Notes: a model not told the origin generated them from the letters alone. 64,000 nt of DNA from Alphaproteobacteria bacterium (GCA_040220875.1 JAVJVX010000009.1:62001-126000); one strand, 5' to 3'. Positions 25,354 through 35,438 are shown, counted from the stretch's first letter. Made by a program: numbers and translations.

Positions 25354-26139
25354 ATGTCCTCCAGCCAGCCCCCGAGAACACTCCCCTTTTTGGGGAACTT
25401 GCGCCAGCGCCCTTGCCGGGTCGTCGGTCTTGCACTCTTCGCAGGGCTTGTGGCCTGCCTTTCGGGACTGGCCGCCTCGGCCGGCGCGCTGGCCGAGGAC
25501 CAGGGGCCGGTCGCGCCGCGTACGGTCGCCGTGGAGGGGACCGGACGGGTGCAGGCCGTCCCCGATATGGTCGAGGTCGATCTCGGGGTCGTGACGCGTG
25601 ACAAGAGTGCCGAGGTGGCGCTCCAGGCCAATACGGCGGCTGCCAATCGGGTCCGCGAGGTCCTGCGGGAGGCCGGGCTCGACCCGCAAATGATTCAGAC
25701 CCGCGACTTCGCCATTACGCCGGTCTATTCCGAGATGCCGGCGGATCGCCGCGGCGCACGCTCGATCGAGGCTTACGAGGTTCGCAACAAAGTCACCTTG
25801 CGGACGAGAAAAATGGACGCCCTGGGCGGTCTGCTCACGCGGCTCGTCGCGGCGGGTTCAAATACGGTGCACGGCATTCGCTTCGGCTTCTCCGAGCCGG
25901 AGAAACTCCTCGCCCGGGCACAGGAAAAAGCCGTGCTCGACGCGCGGGCAAAGGCAAAGCGTTACCTTAATTCTATCGGGGAAGATATTGGAAAAATACG
26001 GGAAATTTCAGAATGTGGGACCGCGATACCGATGGAAACGCGCCGGCTTGGCGCATCCGTGATGAACGCCGACGTTCCGATCGAAGCCGGTGAGAACGAG
26101 GTTTCGGTGACCATTTGGACCGTCTGGGACATCAACTGA
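25354..26139 (+). CDS. SIMPL (DUF541) domain exported protein
   Basis: A 261-residue SIMPL/DUF541 protein. A long signal or anchor segment (VVGLALFAGLVACLSGLA) precedes TVAVEGTGRVQAVPDMVEVD, the family's start block; ISECGTAIPM and the final EVSVTIWTVWDIN close the domain. SIMPL proteins are periplasmic or outer-membrane oligomers of unclear function, linked to stress resistance in some species. GAAAGG precedes the chosen ATG; the longer open frame would run into the tRNA. The preceding 195 bases hold no gene that I can see. Confidence 0.88.
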   Translation: MSSSQPPRTLPFLGNLRQRPCRVVGLALFAGLVACLSGLAASAGALAEDQGPVAPRTVAVEGTGRVQAVPDMVEVDLGVVTRDKSAEVALQANTAAANRVREVLREAGLDPQMIQTRDFAITPVYSEMPADRRGARSIEAYEVRNKVTLRTRKMDALGGLLTRLVAAGSNTVHGIRFGFSEPEKLLARAQEKAVLDARAKAKRYLNSIGEDIGKIREISECGTAIPMETRRLGASVMNADVPIEAGENEVSVTIWTVWDIN

Positions 26140-26142
26140 GGC

Positions 26143-27270
26143 TCAGTCGAGAAACAGATCGAGCTGGTCCTCCATCTCGCGGTCGCTCAGGGGAAAGGCG
26201 ACACCCTCGCGAGCATACAGAATAGCGGCCGGATGCACCTTCGCTGCCTTGATTTGCAGGTCGACGGCAAACCGCATGGAACAGCCGGCCTTCCAGGCGA
26301 GGGCCGTGACCCGGCGCGGGCTGCGGGAGCCCAGGATCCGGCGGACCGCGTCCAGCGGCAGACCGGCCCGGATTGCCAGCCCGGCTTCTAGGAAATCCCG
26401 CTCGCCGCTGGCCAGCGCCTCCGACAGGTGCCCGGTCGAGAGCAGTCCGGTCCGTGCGAGTTCAAGTGCCTTTTCCCGCGCATTTTCGGCACTGGCAGCG
26501 AGTTCTGAAGGGGTCGGCCTCGGATCGGCTTGAGGACTTGTGTCGCCACCCTGTTGTCCGGCCGCGGGACGGGTTTGCCCGCCGGGACTGGTGTCCGGCC
26601 CGGACCACCCGTCGCGCGGCCTTTCCGTTGCCTTTTGCGCTGCCCCCGCCCCCGGATTATTAGCCAGTATCGCCATCGTGCGCGCGTCGCCCTGCGCGCG
26701 GATGGTCCGGGCGACCTGGTCACTGACCGTCTTGCGTCCGGCAATCGCCGAACCGACCCAAACCGGCGCCCCCTCGCCGGTCATGATTTCAACAAGGTCT
26801 TCATCCTCCAGCACGGGAGAGTGGCGGAGGACCGGACTGGCGACCGCTTCGGCGGGGTCCCGGGCGAGGGCCATGACGATAAGACGGGGCACATCGGCCA
26901 GGATACAGAGCGATTCGGCGAGGAGCTGGCGGACCCGCAGGAGGCGGTCATGGGCGAGGGTCTCGAAGGCGGTACTGCTGAGCCGCCAGAGGCGCGTGCG
27001 CTCGGCCGGGCTGAGACCGGTCGCGGCAAATTTGCGTGCGAGCCGGACCCGGACGCCGTAATCGGGGTCCTGGGACAGGTGCTGGTCAGCCTGGGGCGGG
27101 GTCGCGATATTGCCGGCAACTTCAGCCCGGACCCTGGGCGAGGGATCGTTGACCAGAAAATAAAGGATCTCCGGCAGGGCCCGCGGGTTTGCCGCGACTG
27201 CCAGCCGCGCGTCAAGCTCGGGACTGCGCGCAGCGCGCTTCAGTTCCTCATAGTATGCGGGCGCCGCCAT
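26143..27270 (-). CDS. DUF2336 domain protein
   Basis: A 375-residue DUF2336 protein, a family found mainly in alphaproteobacteria. Helical HEAT-like repeats occupy the N-terminal 200 residues (RLAVAANPRALPEILYFLVND; VRAEVAGNIATPP; DYGVRVRLARKFA). A Gly/Pro/Gln-rich linker near residues 205-245 joins them to the C-terminal helical part. Function is unknown; a scaffolding or signalling role has been suggested for such repeats. The start could equally be the GTG one codon upstream. A 15-base palindrome lies just upstream of the start. Confidence 0.85.
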   Translation of the reverse strand: MAAPAYYEELKRAARSPELDARLAVAANPRALPEILYFLVNDPSPRVRAEVAGNIATPPQADQHLSQDPDYGVRVRLARKFAATGLSPAERTRLWRLSSTAFETLAHDRLLRVRQLLAESLCILADVPRLIVMALARDPAEAVASPVLRHSPVLEDEDLVEIMTGEGAPVWVGSAIAGRKTVSDQVARTIRAQGDARTMAILANNPGAGAAQKATERPRDGWSGPDTSPGGQTRPAAGQQGGDTSPQADPRPTPSELAASAENAREKALELARTGLLSTGHLSEALASGERDFLEAGLAIRAGLPLDAVRRILGSRSPRRVTALAWKAGCSMRFAVDLQIKAAKVHPAAILYAREGVAFPLSDREMEDQLDLFLD

Positions 27271-27285
27271 CACCGTAATCCAACT

Positions 27286-27300
27286 GTCTCAGGCTGAGAC
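27286..27300. repeat. Perfect 15-base palindrome upstream of DUF2336
   Basis: GTCTCAG-G-CTGAGAC lies about 15 bases upstream of the DUF2336 start, where it could act as an operator or a short leader hairpin. No matching copy was noticed elsewhere in the window. Confidence 0.45.
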
Positions 27301-27363
27301 GGGTGAGGCTAATACCGTCACGTTAAGGAAACTTTGCCGGGCAGAAATTTATAAAACTTTGAT

Positions 27364-28131
27364 TTAATTGCCGAATATGCCTTTTATCGCGCCGCCGACC
27401 CCGTCTTCAAGGTCCTTCTTGCCTTGCTCCAGGACTCCCTTGCCTTCATCCATCGCGCCGCCCACGAGCCGGTCGACGCCGAGATCGGCCACCGCCTTGG
27501 AGATCGCGGGCCCAAGGGCCGCCAGCACCTGGCGCGTCACCTCGGCCGCCTGCACCCCGTTGCTCTTGCGTCCGATATCCGTAAGCGTGATATCCGGCAG
27601 ATCGGCCGCAAGATTTTTGCCACCCAGGTCGCTCGAGGCCACGGAAAGCACCGCATTCCGGATTTCGAGCCGTTCGATGATGAGCTTCTTGCCGGGTTTT
27701 TCGGCGCCCGTACGCGCGCCGCCGCCCGACGATGCGGCGGCGACGTTGCGCTGAATGGCGGCGATATTGCTGCCCGAGCGGGCCGAGAGCTCGTAGGTGA
27801 TCTGCGGGGCCACAATGCTGATCTCGCGAACGACGATGACATCGTCGAGGAGCGTGCTCGTGTCGAGGGCGATCCGGACCTGATCGAGCGAGAAGGTCCG
27901 GGGCGCATCGAAGCCTTCCGGACTGCCGACGACGAGACCGTTCAGAGTGCCGCTCCCTTCCTGTGCGGAGATATCGACCGAGGCGACCTCAATCCCGGTG
28001 CCGGTGATGGGCGGACCGTATTTCTCGATCGCGGCCTCGACAAGGCTGTCCAGCTCGGAGGCGGTGAACAGGACAATCGCGCCGACAATGACGAGGATGG
28101 CCAGGAGGCCCCCGATTATGATCTTTTTCAT
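27364..28131 (-). CDS. AsmA-like membrane-anchored protein
   Basis: A 255-residue protein with an N-terminal membrane helix (KKIIIGGLLAILVIVGAIVLF) and a periplasmic body built of short beta stretches (IEVASVDISAQEGSGTLNGLVVGSP; LIIERLEIRNAVLS). This pattern is AsmA/DUF748-like, a family of lipid-transport or envelope-integrity proteins, but the protein is far shorter than classic AsmA. The C-terminus is charged and helical. It follows the DUF2336 gene's promoter region head to tail and precedes, in transcription terms, nothing obvious. Family call is moderate. Confidence 0.65.
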   Translation of the reverse strand: MKKIIIGGLLAILVIVGAIVLFTASELDSLVEAAIEKYGPPITGTGIEVASVDISAQEGSGTLNGLVVGSPEGFDAPRTFSLDQVRIALDTSTLLDDVIVVREISIVAPQITYELSARSGSNIAAIQRNVAAASSGGGARTGAEKPGKKLIIERLEIRNAVLSVASSDLGGKNLAADLPDITLTDIGRKSNGVQAAEVTRQVLAALGPAISKAVADLGVDRLVGGAMDEGKGVLEQGKKDLEDGVGGAIKGIFGN

Positions 28132-28167
28132 AATTCTTCCATTTCCCCGGTTCTGATACGTGCGGGC

Positions 28168-30147
28168 CTAGTGGGCTAGAGATTCATTCAACTGATGATA
28201 ACGGTGATTATAGAACATGTGATGAGCGACCTGGAAAACCGCCTCTGTACGCCTCAGCAAATCCGGGTCCGGAGCGGGTACCGGCGCCAATCTGTTCGGT
28301 CCGAGGGACATCTTGTAGCCCCGAGGCTCCTGGTTCGGCACCAGAACGGCAACATGTTCCGGGTCCGCCATGCCGATTGAATAATTATGCTCGAAAAACG
28401 CCCGTCCTTTTCCTGGCGGCAGCCGTCTCAGATCCTGGCCAAAAAAAGGCGACTCGTAATCCAAATTCAAAAGCCCGAGGAGCGTTGGCCCCACGTCCGT
28501 ACTAGAGCCCAGTGTTTCAATTTCTTCGGCCTCGATATTGGCCGGCGAATAAAACAAAAGCGGCACCCTGTAGGAGGCGACCGGGATCATCGCCCGGCCA
28601 TTGGCTCTAGGTCCATGATCTCCCACAAAAACAAAAATTGTGCTGTCAAACCAATCATGACTTTTGGCCCGGTTCAAGAAATCCGCAAAAGCCCAATCAG
28701 CATAGGCCGCTGAATTCTCTTTTACCTTTTCCTCTGGATCACGATCGATCCTCCCCGCGGGATAAACATATGGCCGATGGTTCGAAACTGTCAGCAATGT
28801 CAGAAAATAAGGCTTCTCCTGCTTGGCCGCCTCATCCATTCGTCTGATGGCTTCGGTAAAGAGGTACTCGTCAGCACTTCCCCAAATAGTTGTGAATCCG
28901 GGCTCCTCAATATCTGCAACATCGAAGATGTCCTCAAAGCCGATTCCTTCCCAAAAAGTGCCCATGTTGTCAAAAAGGGCGCGCCCTCCGTACAGCATGG
29001 CGGTTTGGTATCCTTGTTGACGAAGGAAAAACGGCAACGAATTCATCCCGGCCGACCCGTTGCGACGAGCGGTTGAGATTCCAGGAATCGGAGGAAAGGA
29101 AGTGAGGACGGCCTCGAGAGCGCGAACGGTCCGGTTGCCCGTTGCATAAATATTCTTGAAGTAGAGTCCTCCCTTGATCAGCTCTCTCAGGTTTGGCGCG
29201 ACGACACCGTGGTCGTCCTTGGCCCGAAAGCCATCCATGTACGTCATGCCAAAAGATTCTTCCAGGACCAGAACCACATTCAGGCGTTTGGCGGTGTTCT
29301 CTGGAGAAGATCCGTTCGAATGGGCCGGGACGTGCCGTTCGGTCGGGATGTTCCAGATATTTCGGGATAGCAGTGAGCCGTCCGCCCGCACTTCGCTTTT
29401 TACCATTTCCTCGGCAGCGTCTTCCGGCAGTTCTGAATATATACCAGTATATTCCATGTCGTTTGTAACGGCCGCCCGGATAAAGGTAGACACGCCATTC
29501 TTGGCTATTTCCTCTACCTCTCGCGAATTACTCTCTAGCGACATATGTCCGAGATTAACTCCCAGCGCAGCCATCACCAGGCCAGCTAAAGGAAGGCGAA
29601 GGTCGAAATCCGGCCGCTGTCCGCTGATCGCCCTGTCCAGGCGATTTCGAAAGACTTTCAAATACAACACCAGAGTGACAATAAGAATTGGCGGCAGAAT
29701 GTATTGGAGATCGAACGATTCCTTGATGTTCCCGAGAACTTCTCTGGGAAACATCAGGTAAAAAACCGCGATGCTGTTCATTCTGGAGTCGAACTCGTTC
29801 CAGAAGACGTATTCCGCGACCTCATACATCAGTAACGAAAAAAGAGAGCTGAAAAATATTACGTGAAGAAGGTAACGGACCCACCTGAATTTCACGAAAT
29901 TGCCAAGGAGTATGAAGCCCACCAGGAATGGGATGCCTACCAGGATCCCGGTCGAGAGATCGTTCAGAAGGCCGACGGGAAGAGAGTCGAGGAGAGCGGG
30001 CAGGTCCTCGGGTTGCAGGAATCCGACCCATATCGCGAGCCCGGCCCTCTCCATCGTTTCAATCGAAACGAAGGCCAGGATGGTAAAGAGCCAGAAATTT
30101 GTCCTCGGCTGGAAACCCTGTCGCAAGGAGTGCGCGTACTTCAACAT
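28168..30147 (-). CDS. LtaS/OpgB-like membrane phosphoglycerol transferase (sulfatase fold)
   Basis: A 659-residue protein with about five N-terminal membrane helices (residues 15-180) and a periplasmic sulfatase-fold domain. Active-site landmarks are VLVLEESFG (metal Glu), ATGNRTVRALEAVLTSFPP (catalytic Thr region), and VFVGDHGPRA (metal Asp/His). Related enzymes polymerise lipoteichoic acid or add phosphoglycerol to periplasmic glucans; the second role fits a Gram-negative host. Its base composition is visibly lower in GC (my counts of sample lines give 45-52%) than flanking genes, suggesting acquisition by transfer. Confidence 0.85.
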   Translation of the reverse strand: MLKYAHSLRQGFQPRTNFWLFTILAFVSIETMERAGLAIWVGFLQPEDLPALLDSLPVGLLNDLSTGILVGIPFLVGFILLGNFVKFRWVRYLLHVIFFSSLFSLLMYEVAEYVFWNEFDSRMNSIAVFYLMFPREVLGNIKESFDLQYILPPILIVTLVLYLKVFRNRLDRAISGQRPDFDLRLPLAGLVMAALGVNLGHMSLESNSREVEEIAKNGVSTFIRAAVTNDMEYTGIYSELPEDAAEEMVKSEVRADGSLLSRNIWNIPTERHVPAHSNGSSPENTAKRLNVVLVLEESFGMTYMDGFRAKDDHGVVAPNLRELIKGGLYFKNIYATGNRTVRALEAVLTSFPPIPGISTARRNGSAGMNSLPFFLRQQGYQTAMLYGGRALFDNMGTFWEGIGFEDIFDVADIEEPGFTTIWGSADEYLFTEAIRRMDEAAKQEKPYFLTLLTVSNHRPYVYPAGRIDRDPEEKVKENSAAYADWAFADFLNRAKSHDWFDSTIFVFVGDHGPRANGRAMIPVASYRVPLLFYSPANIEAEEIETLGSSTDVGPTLLGLLNLDYESPFFGQDLRRLPPGKGRAFFEHNYSIGMADPEHVAVLVPNQEPRGYKMSLGPNRLAPVPAPDPDLLRRTEAVFQVAHHMFYNHRYHQLNESLAH

Positions 30148-30202
30148 TTTTTCCGGGCTTCTTGCCTCTTTTAGACCGCTAGAGCCAGCGTCTGATCATG
30201 CC

Positions 30203-30784
30203 TTATCCGGCCTCGGCGACGTCAGCCGCGACACGCATACGGAGAATTTTGTCCGGCTGGCTGACCGCACCGTTATTGGCGCTCGACCCCTTCTTGATCT
30301 GGTCGACGTATTCCATGCCGCTGACCACCTCGCCCCAAACGGTGTATTGGGTGTCAAGGAAGGGTGCTGGCGCGAAGACGATGAAGAACTGACTGTCCGC
30401 ACTGTTGACGCTGCGCGCGCGGGCCATCGAGACCGTGCCTCGAACATGCGGCTCGGCCGAGAATTCGGCATTGAGTTTGCGTCCCGATCCGCCCGTGCCA
30501 TCCCCTTTGGGGTCACCCGTTTGGGCCATGAACCCCTCGATCACGCGGTGAAATTTCAGTCCGTCGTAAAAGCCCCGTCGCACCAGGTGCTTGATACGCT
30601 CGACGTGATTAGGGGCCAGGTCCGGCCGCATCCGGATCACCACGCGACCGTAGTCCAGGTCCAGGTACAACGTGTTTTCCGGGTCAATGCCCTCAGGCTG
30701 TTCGGCATGCGTGGGCGTTGACAAAAGACCCGCGGCGACGGCGAACGCGGCGCTCAGGGCGATGAAGGTACGACGTAAAAGCAT
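30203..30784 (-). CDS. Periplasmic cyclophilin-type peptidyl-prolyl isomerase
   Basis: A 193-residue cyclophilin with a signal peptide (LRRTFIALSAAFAVAAGLLS, cut near THA). Catalytic-core motifs are LKFHRVIEGFMAQTGDPKGD and SMARARSVNSADSQFFI. It should assist proline isomerisation of exported proteins. It lies 47 bases downstream of a second, cytoplasmic cyclophilin gene, from which it likely arose by duplication. Confidence 0.93.
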   Translation of the reverse strand: MLLRRTFIALSAAFAVAAGLLSTPTHAEQPEGIDPENTLYLDLDYGRVVIRMRPDLAPNHVERIKHLVRRGFYDGLKFHRVIEGFMAQTGDPKGDGTGGSGRKLNAEFSAEPHVRGTVSMARARSVNSADSQFFIVFAPAPFLDTQYTVWGEVVSGMEYVDQIKKGSSANNGAVSQPDKILRMRVAADVAEAG

Positions 30785-30831
30785 CTTCGCAGGACTCCCC
30801 TCTCTTCATGTCAGGTTGATTTCAAACCCGG

Positions 30832-31311
30832 TCAGTCTTCTGCAACCGCGCAACTGAGGATTTCATCCGGGTCTTCGACCATCCCGTTCGACCGAGGAGA
30901 CCCCTTTTTTATGGCGTCAATGTGATCCATGCCTTCGACCACCTCCCCCCATACGGTGTACTGTCCATCGAGGTGCGAGGCTTTGTCGAGGCAGATGAAG
31001 AACTGGCAGTCCCCGCTGTCCGGGTCCGCGGCCCGCGCCATGGATGCCGTTCCCCTGACATGGGGCGCATCAGAGAATTCAGCGGCGAGCTTTTGCCCGG
31101 TCCCGCCGGTGCCGTCCCCCTTGGGGCAGCCGCCCTGGGCCATGAATCCCTCGATCACGCGGTGAAATTTGAGGCCATCGTAGAACCCGTCCCTGGCCAG
31201 TTCCTTGATCCGGGCGACGTGATTGGGGGCAAGATCGGGGCGTAGCCGGATGACCGTCCGGCCGTGGCGGGTATCAAGATAAAGCGCGTCGTTTTCAGGG
31301 GTGTCAGCCAT
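30832..31311 (-). CDS. Cytoplasmic cyclophilin-type peptidyl-prolyl isomerase
   Basis: A 159-residue cyclophilin without a signal peptide. The core LKFHRVIEGFMAQGGCPKGD and SMARAADPDSGDCQFFI carry the Arg, Phe and Gln used in catalysis. The ATG at 31311 is preceded by GAGAGG; a longer frame adds ten residues with no support. It sits between coaD and the exported cyclophilin gene and probably shares their transcript. Confidence 0.93.
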   Translation of the reverse strand: MADTPENDALYLDTRHGRTVIRLRPDLAPNHVARIKELARDGFYDGLKFHRVIEGFMAQGGCPKGDGTGGTGQKLAAEFSDAPHVRGTASMARAADPDSGDCQFFICLDKASHLDGQYTVWGEVVEGMDHIDAIKKGSPRSNGMVEDPDEILSCAVAED

Positions 31312-31372
31312 GATCTGGACCTCTCGGATATGGAAAAACAATGCCGCCCGCCGATGAGACTGCAGACCGCGA

Positions 31373-31882
31373 TTAACCTAATTTCTGGCGAATATTCCGG
31401 GCGACCGCCTCGGGGACGAAGCTTGTGATGTCGCCTCCCAGCCGCGCGATCTCCTTCACGAACCGGCTCGAGATGAATTGCTGGGTTTCGGACGCCATGA
31501 GAAAGACAGTCTCGATCATGGGATCGAGCCGCGCGTTCATGCCCGCCATCTGAAACTCATAGTCGAAATCGGTCACTGCGCGCAATCCGCGGATAATGAC
31601 ACTGGCGCCGATTTCCTGCGCAAAATGCATCAGCAGGGAATCGAATGGTCTGACTTCGATTCTGGTTTCCCCGCTGCCGCCGCTCTTGCGCTGGCCGTCG
31701 ACCTCATTGACGACCATGTCGACCCGCTCGTCCAGGGTAAATAACGGCCCCTTCCCGTCGTTGACAGCGATGCCGATGATCAGATGATCGACCAGCCGTG
31801 CGGCCCTGAGGATGATGTCGACGTGCCCATTGGTGATGGGATCGAACGTGCCGGGGTAAACGCCGATCCTGGGCCTAGGCAT
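31373..31882 (-). CDS. coaD: Phosphopantetheine adenylyltransferase
   Basis: A 169-residue nucleotidyltransferase that joins ATP and 4'-phosphopantetheine to give dephospho-CoA, the penultimate step of CoA synthesis. [14 protein letters not shown] holds the T/HxGH nucleotide motif, and [10 protein letters not shown] is the second signature. Length is standard. The ATG overlaps the last codons of gyrA by eight bases, indicating coupled translation; longer frames run inside gyrA. Confidence 0.96.
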   Translation of the reverse strand: MPRPRIGVYPGTFDPITNGHVDIILRAARLVDHLIIGIAVNDGKGPLFTLDERVDMVVNEVDGQRKSGGSGETRIEVRPFDSLLMHFAQEIGASVIIRGLRAVTDFDYEFQMAGMNARLDPMIETVFLMASETQQFISSRFVKEIARLGGDITSFVPEAVARNIRQKLG

Positions 31883-34607
31883 TGTCGTCTCCGGGCTCCT
31901 CGTCATCCGTGTCCGACTCTTCGACCAGATCCGAAACCCGTGTGACCGACACCACTTTTTCGTCGTCCGCAACCCGGAAAACGGTAACCCCCTGGGTCCG
32001 GCGACCGGCAATGCGAATATCGTCGATGGGCAGCCGTATCAGCTTGCCGCGATCGGTGACGATTACCAGCTGGTCGCCGTCCTCGACCGGGAATGAGGCG
32101 ATGACGGGGCCGTTCTTGGCCGTGACATCTATATTGGCGATGCCTTTTCCGCCGCGCCCCGTAACCCGGTATTCATAAGCTGAACTGCGTTTGCCGAAAC
32201 CGCGTTCGGTGACGGTCAAAATAAACTCCTCGCGAGCCGAAAGGTCGACGAACCGTTCTTCGGAAATATGGCTTTCCGACTCTTCTCCCGTACTGTCTCC
32301 TGGCAGGTCATCAGGCGATTCGTCGCCCATGGCCCGACGCAATTGCGAGGCGCGGCGGAGATATTCCTCACGTTCGTTGGTATCCACGTCGACGTGACGC
32401 AGGATAGTCATCGAAATCACGCCATCATCCTTGCCCAGGCGAATACCCCGGACCCCCATGGATGTCCGCCCGCTGAAGACGCGCACGGCGGCAACCGGGA
32501 ATCGAATGCACATCCCCTTATAGGTGGACAGCAGAATATCCTGGCTCTCGTTGCAGGTCCGCACGGCGATCAGCTTATCGCCCTCGTCCAGCTTCATCGC
32601 GATTTTGCCGTTGGCCTTGATATTGAGGAAATCGGAAAGCGCGTTGCGGCGCACGTAACCACTCTGCGTCGCGAACACGATGTTAAGGTTTTCCCAGCTC
32701 GACTCATCCTCGGGCAGCGGCATGACAGTGGAGATGGTTTCGCCCGGCTGGAGCGGCAGCAGGTTGACCATCGCCTTGCCCCGTGCCTGTGGCGTGCCTT
32801 CGGGCAGGCGGAAGACCTTTAACTGGTATGCGATACCGCGGGAGGAGAAGAAGACCAGCGGGGTGTGGGTGTTGGCCACGAAAACCTGGCTGACGACATC
32901 CTCGTCCCGCGTCGTCATACCGGCGCGGCCCTTCCCGCCCCGGCGCTGGGCCCGGTAGGTGGCCAGCGGCACCCGCTTGATGTAGCCGGCATTGGACACG
33001 GTTACCACCATGTCCTCTTTCTGGATCAGGTCTTCAATTTCGGTATCCGCCTCGGCTTCGACGATGTCTGTCCGCCGCGGGTCGGCGAATTGCTCGCGGA
33101 CCCCCGTCAGTTCGTCGCGCACGATCTGCATCAGCTTTTCCCGGGATCCCAGGATGGCCAGATATTCCTTGATCTGCTCGGCAATTGCCGAGAGTTCTTC
33201 GGCCACTTTATCCCGTTCCAGACCGGTCAGGCGATGAAGACGCAGGTCCAGGATCGCCCGCGCCTGGGTTTCGGACATCTGATAGTGCCCATCCACCACC
33301 GTCCGGCCCGGCTCGTCGATCAATTCGATCAGCGGCGCAACCTCGTCCGCCGGCCAGGCGCGGGCCATCAGCTCACGCCTGGCCGCCTCCGGGTCCTTGG
33401 CCTTGCGGATAATGGCGATGGCGTTGTCCAGATCGGCCACAGCCAGCGCCAGCCCCACGAGGACATGCGCCCGGTCGCGGGCCTTTCCGAGATCGAAGAT
33501 CGTGCGGCGGGTAACCACCTCCTCGCGGAATCTCACGAAGGCGACAATGACGTCCTTCAGGGTCATCATTTCAGGCCGGCCGTTGTTCAACGCCAGCGTG
33601 TTGACCCCGAAACTCGTCTGGAGGGGTGTGAATTTGTAGAGCTGGTTAAGAACCACGTTGGCATCGGCGTCGCGCTTGATCTCGATCACGACGCGGACGC
33701 CTTCGCGGTCAGACTCGTCGCGGATATCGGAAATCCCCTCGACGATCTTGTCGCGCACGACCTCGGCGATGCGCTCGATCATTCGGGCCTTGTTCACCGC
33801 ATAGGGAATTTCGGTGACGATGATGGCTTCGCGGTCCTTCCGTATTTCCTCGACGGATGTCCGGCTGCGGATAAGGACCGAGCCCCGACCGGTATGGAAG
33901 GCCTGACGCAATCCGGACCGGCCGAGGATAATGCCCCCGGTCGGAAAGTCCGGCCCCTGGACGAACTCCATCAGCCCGTCCACCGTAACGCCCGGATTGT
34001 CGATATAGGCACAGCACGCGTCGATCACTTCCCCCAGATTATGCGGTGGGATATTCGTCGCCATGCCTACCGCGATCCCGCCGGCGCCATTGACCAGCAG
34101 GTTGGGGACCCTGGCGGGCAGCACGGTGGGCTCGCTCGTGCTTTCATCGTAGTTGGGCTGGAAGTCGACCGTGTCCTTGTCGATATCGTCGAGCATGGCC
34201 GAAGCCGCGCGGGCAAGCCGCACTTCCGTGTAGCGCATCGCGGCCGGCGGGTCGCCGTCCATGGAGCCGAAATTCCCCTGTCCGTCCACCAGCGGCAGGC
34301 GCAGCGAAAAAGGCTGCGCCATGCGGACCATCGCGTCATAGATCGCCTGATCGCCGTGGGGGTGATAACGGCCCATCACGTCGCCCACGATCCTGGCTGA
34401 CTTATGGTACTGCTTGGTGTGATCGTAGCCCGATTCCTTCATGGAATAGAGGATACGGCGGTGGACCGGTTTGAGGCCGTCGCGCACATCGGGGAGCGCC
34501 CGCGACACGATCACGCTCATGGCGTAATCGAGGTAGGAGCGTTTCATCTCCTCTTCGATGGTGACCGTGCTGACGCCGAATTCGCCGGGAGGCGGGGATG
34601 TGCTCAA
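31875..34607 (-). CDS. gyrA: DNA gyrase subunit A
   Basis: A 910-residue GyrA. The N-terminal half has [20 protein letters not shown] and the catalytic Tyr region ([14 protein letters not shown]); the C-terminal beta-pinwheel carries repeats and the GyrA box (QRRGGKGR). The quinolone-determining region reads [17 protein letters not shown], so the positions equivalent to Ser83 and Asp87 need a proper alignment before any statement about resistance. Initiation appears to be at TTG, since no ATG or GTG fits the expected N-terminus; an acidic tail closes the protein. Followed directly by coaD. Confidence 0.97.
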   Translation of the reverse strand: MSTSPPPGEFGVSTVTIEEEMKRSYLDYAMSVIVSRALPDVRDGLKPVHRRILYSMKESGYDHTKQYHKSARIVGDVMGRYHPHGDQAIYDAMVRMAQPFSLRLPLVDGQGNFGSMDGDPPAAMRYTEVRLARAASAMLDDIDKDTVDFQPNYDESTSEPTVLPARVPNLLVNGAGGIAVGMATNIPPHNLGEVIDACCAYIDNPGVTVDGLMEFVQGPDFPTGGIILGRSGLRQAFHTGRGSVLIRSRTSVEEIRKDREAIIVTEIPYAVNKARMIERIAEVVRDKIVEGISDIRDESDREGVRVVIEIKRDADANVVLNQLYKFTPLQTSFGVNTLALNNGRPEMMTLKDVIVAFVRFREEVVTRRTIFDLGKARDRAHVLVGLALAVADLDNAIAIIRKAKDPEAARRELMARAWPADEVAPLIELIDEPGRTVVDGHYQMSETQARAILDLRLHRLTGLERDKVAEELSAIAEQIKEYLAILGSREKLMQIVRDELTGVREQFADPRRTDIVEAEADTEIEDLIQKEDMVVTVSNAGYIKRVPLATYRAQRRGGKGRAGMTTRDEDVVSQVFVANTHTPLVFFSSRGIAYQLKVFRLPEGTPQARGKAMVNLLPLQPGETISTVMPLPEDESSWENLNIVFATQSGYVRRNALSDFLNIKANGKIAMKLDEGDKLIAVRTCNESQDILLSTYKGMCIRFPVAAVRVFSGRTSMGVRGIRLGKDDGVISMTILRHVDVDTNEREEYLRRASQLRRAMGDESPDDLPGDSTGEESESHISEERFVDLSAREEFILTVTERGFGKRSSAYEYRVTGRGGKGIANIDVTAKNGPVIASFPVEDGDQLVIVTDRGKLIRLPIDDIRIAGRRTQGVTVFRVADDEKVVSVTRVSDLVEESDTDDEEPGDDNA

Positions 34608-34713
34608 GGATGCTGCCTAGATGGATGGGTCGGACCGGGGGTTCCGTCAGGCCGGGGGCCGGTCGGAACGGCGCTCTGGAACGGGGTTCGAAACCGTCCC
34701 GGAAGCCTCCGGG

Positions 34714-34742
34714 AGGCTAGCAAATTTTGCCCCCCTGCACAA
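34714..34742 (-). promoter_or_regulatory. Predicted gyrA promoter
   Basis: On the minus strand TTGTGC and TAGCCT are 17 bases apart, about 107 bases upstream of the gyrA start, in the gap after ssb. The -35 TTG is typical for alphaproteobacteria; the -10 is weak. Confidence 0.4.
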
Positions 34743-34780
34743 CGGAAATGGCGCCGCAAAACCGTTCATAAGCTCCTGAT

Positions 34781-35239
34781 TTAGAATGGTATTTCGTCAT
34801 CCAAATCGTCTCGTCCACCGTTCGTACGGGCCGGCGCCGGTTCGCTCGTATCATCCGGTCCCGACTCGCTGAAACCGGCTCCGCCCGACCGCGAATCGAG
34901 CATCTGCAACTCGCCCCGAAACTGTCCCAGGACCACCTCGGTCGTGTATTTTTCCACGCCCGACTGGTCAGTCCATTTCCGGGTCTGGAGCTGGCCCTCG
35001 AGGTAGACCTTCGAGCCTTTGGACAGAAATTTCTCGGCCACCTCGGCCAGCCGGTCATTGAAAATCACGACCCGATGCCATTCGGTCCGTTCGCGTTTCT
35101 CGCCGGTATTGCGATCTTTCCAGTTTTCGGACGTGGCAACCGACAGGTTGACGACTTTCTGTCCCGACTGGGTGTTTCTGACTTCGGGATCGCGCCCCAG
35201 ATTGCCCACCAGGATTACCTTGTTCACGCTGCCTGCCAT
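34781..35239 (-). CDS. ssb: Single-stranded DNA-binding protein
   Basis: A 152-residue SSB. The OB fold begins with [16 protein letters not shown], and [15 protein letters not shown] and [14 protein letters not shown] follow. A disordered linker leads to the acidic tip DDLDDEIPF that recruits repair and replication partners. It protects single strands during replication and repair. It is divergent from uvrA with a LexA-type site between them, as in other bacteria where this pair is SOS-controlled. Confidence 0.97.
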   Translation of the reverse strand: MAGSVNKVILVGNLGRDPEVRNTQSGQKVVNLSVATSENWKDRNTGEKRERTEWHRVVIFNDRLAEVAEKFLSKGSKVYLEGQLQTRKWTDQSGVEKYTTEVVLGQFRGELQMLDSRSGGAGFSESGPDDTSEPAPARTNGGRDDLDDEIPF

Positions 35240-35345
35240 GCGGCCGCCCCCTTCATCTCATCTGTTTTGCGTCTGTTTCGTGTATAACCCACAGGGCCTC
35301 ACGCCTCTCGGGCACTCTAGGGCAAGCCAGACGCAGAGGCCAGAA

Positions 35346-35360
35346 GTTCTTGTAATGTTC
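35346..35360. promoter_or_regulatory. LexA (SOS) box, alphaproteobacterial direct-repeat type
   Basis: GTTCTTGTAATGTTC matches GTTC-N7-GTTC exactly, the LexA recognition sequence of alphaproteobacteria. It lies in the 199-base region between ssb and uvrA, 78 bases before the uvrA ATG and 107 before ssb, where one site could repress both genes until DNA damage. Confidence 0.8.
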
Positions 35361-35438
35361 CAGCGTCTGTTTTACCCGTGCGCTGGGGAGCCGCCGGCGG
35401 CTTTCCCGTCCCGGCCGCAATAGCAAAGAGTTGGGTTG

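Noticed and set aside
32865-34400. 511-codon open frame on the plus strand
   Set aside because: It is wholly antisense to gyrA, has no family resemblance and arises from GC-rich codon bias.
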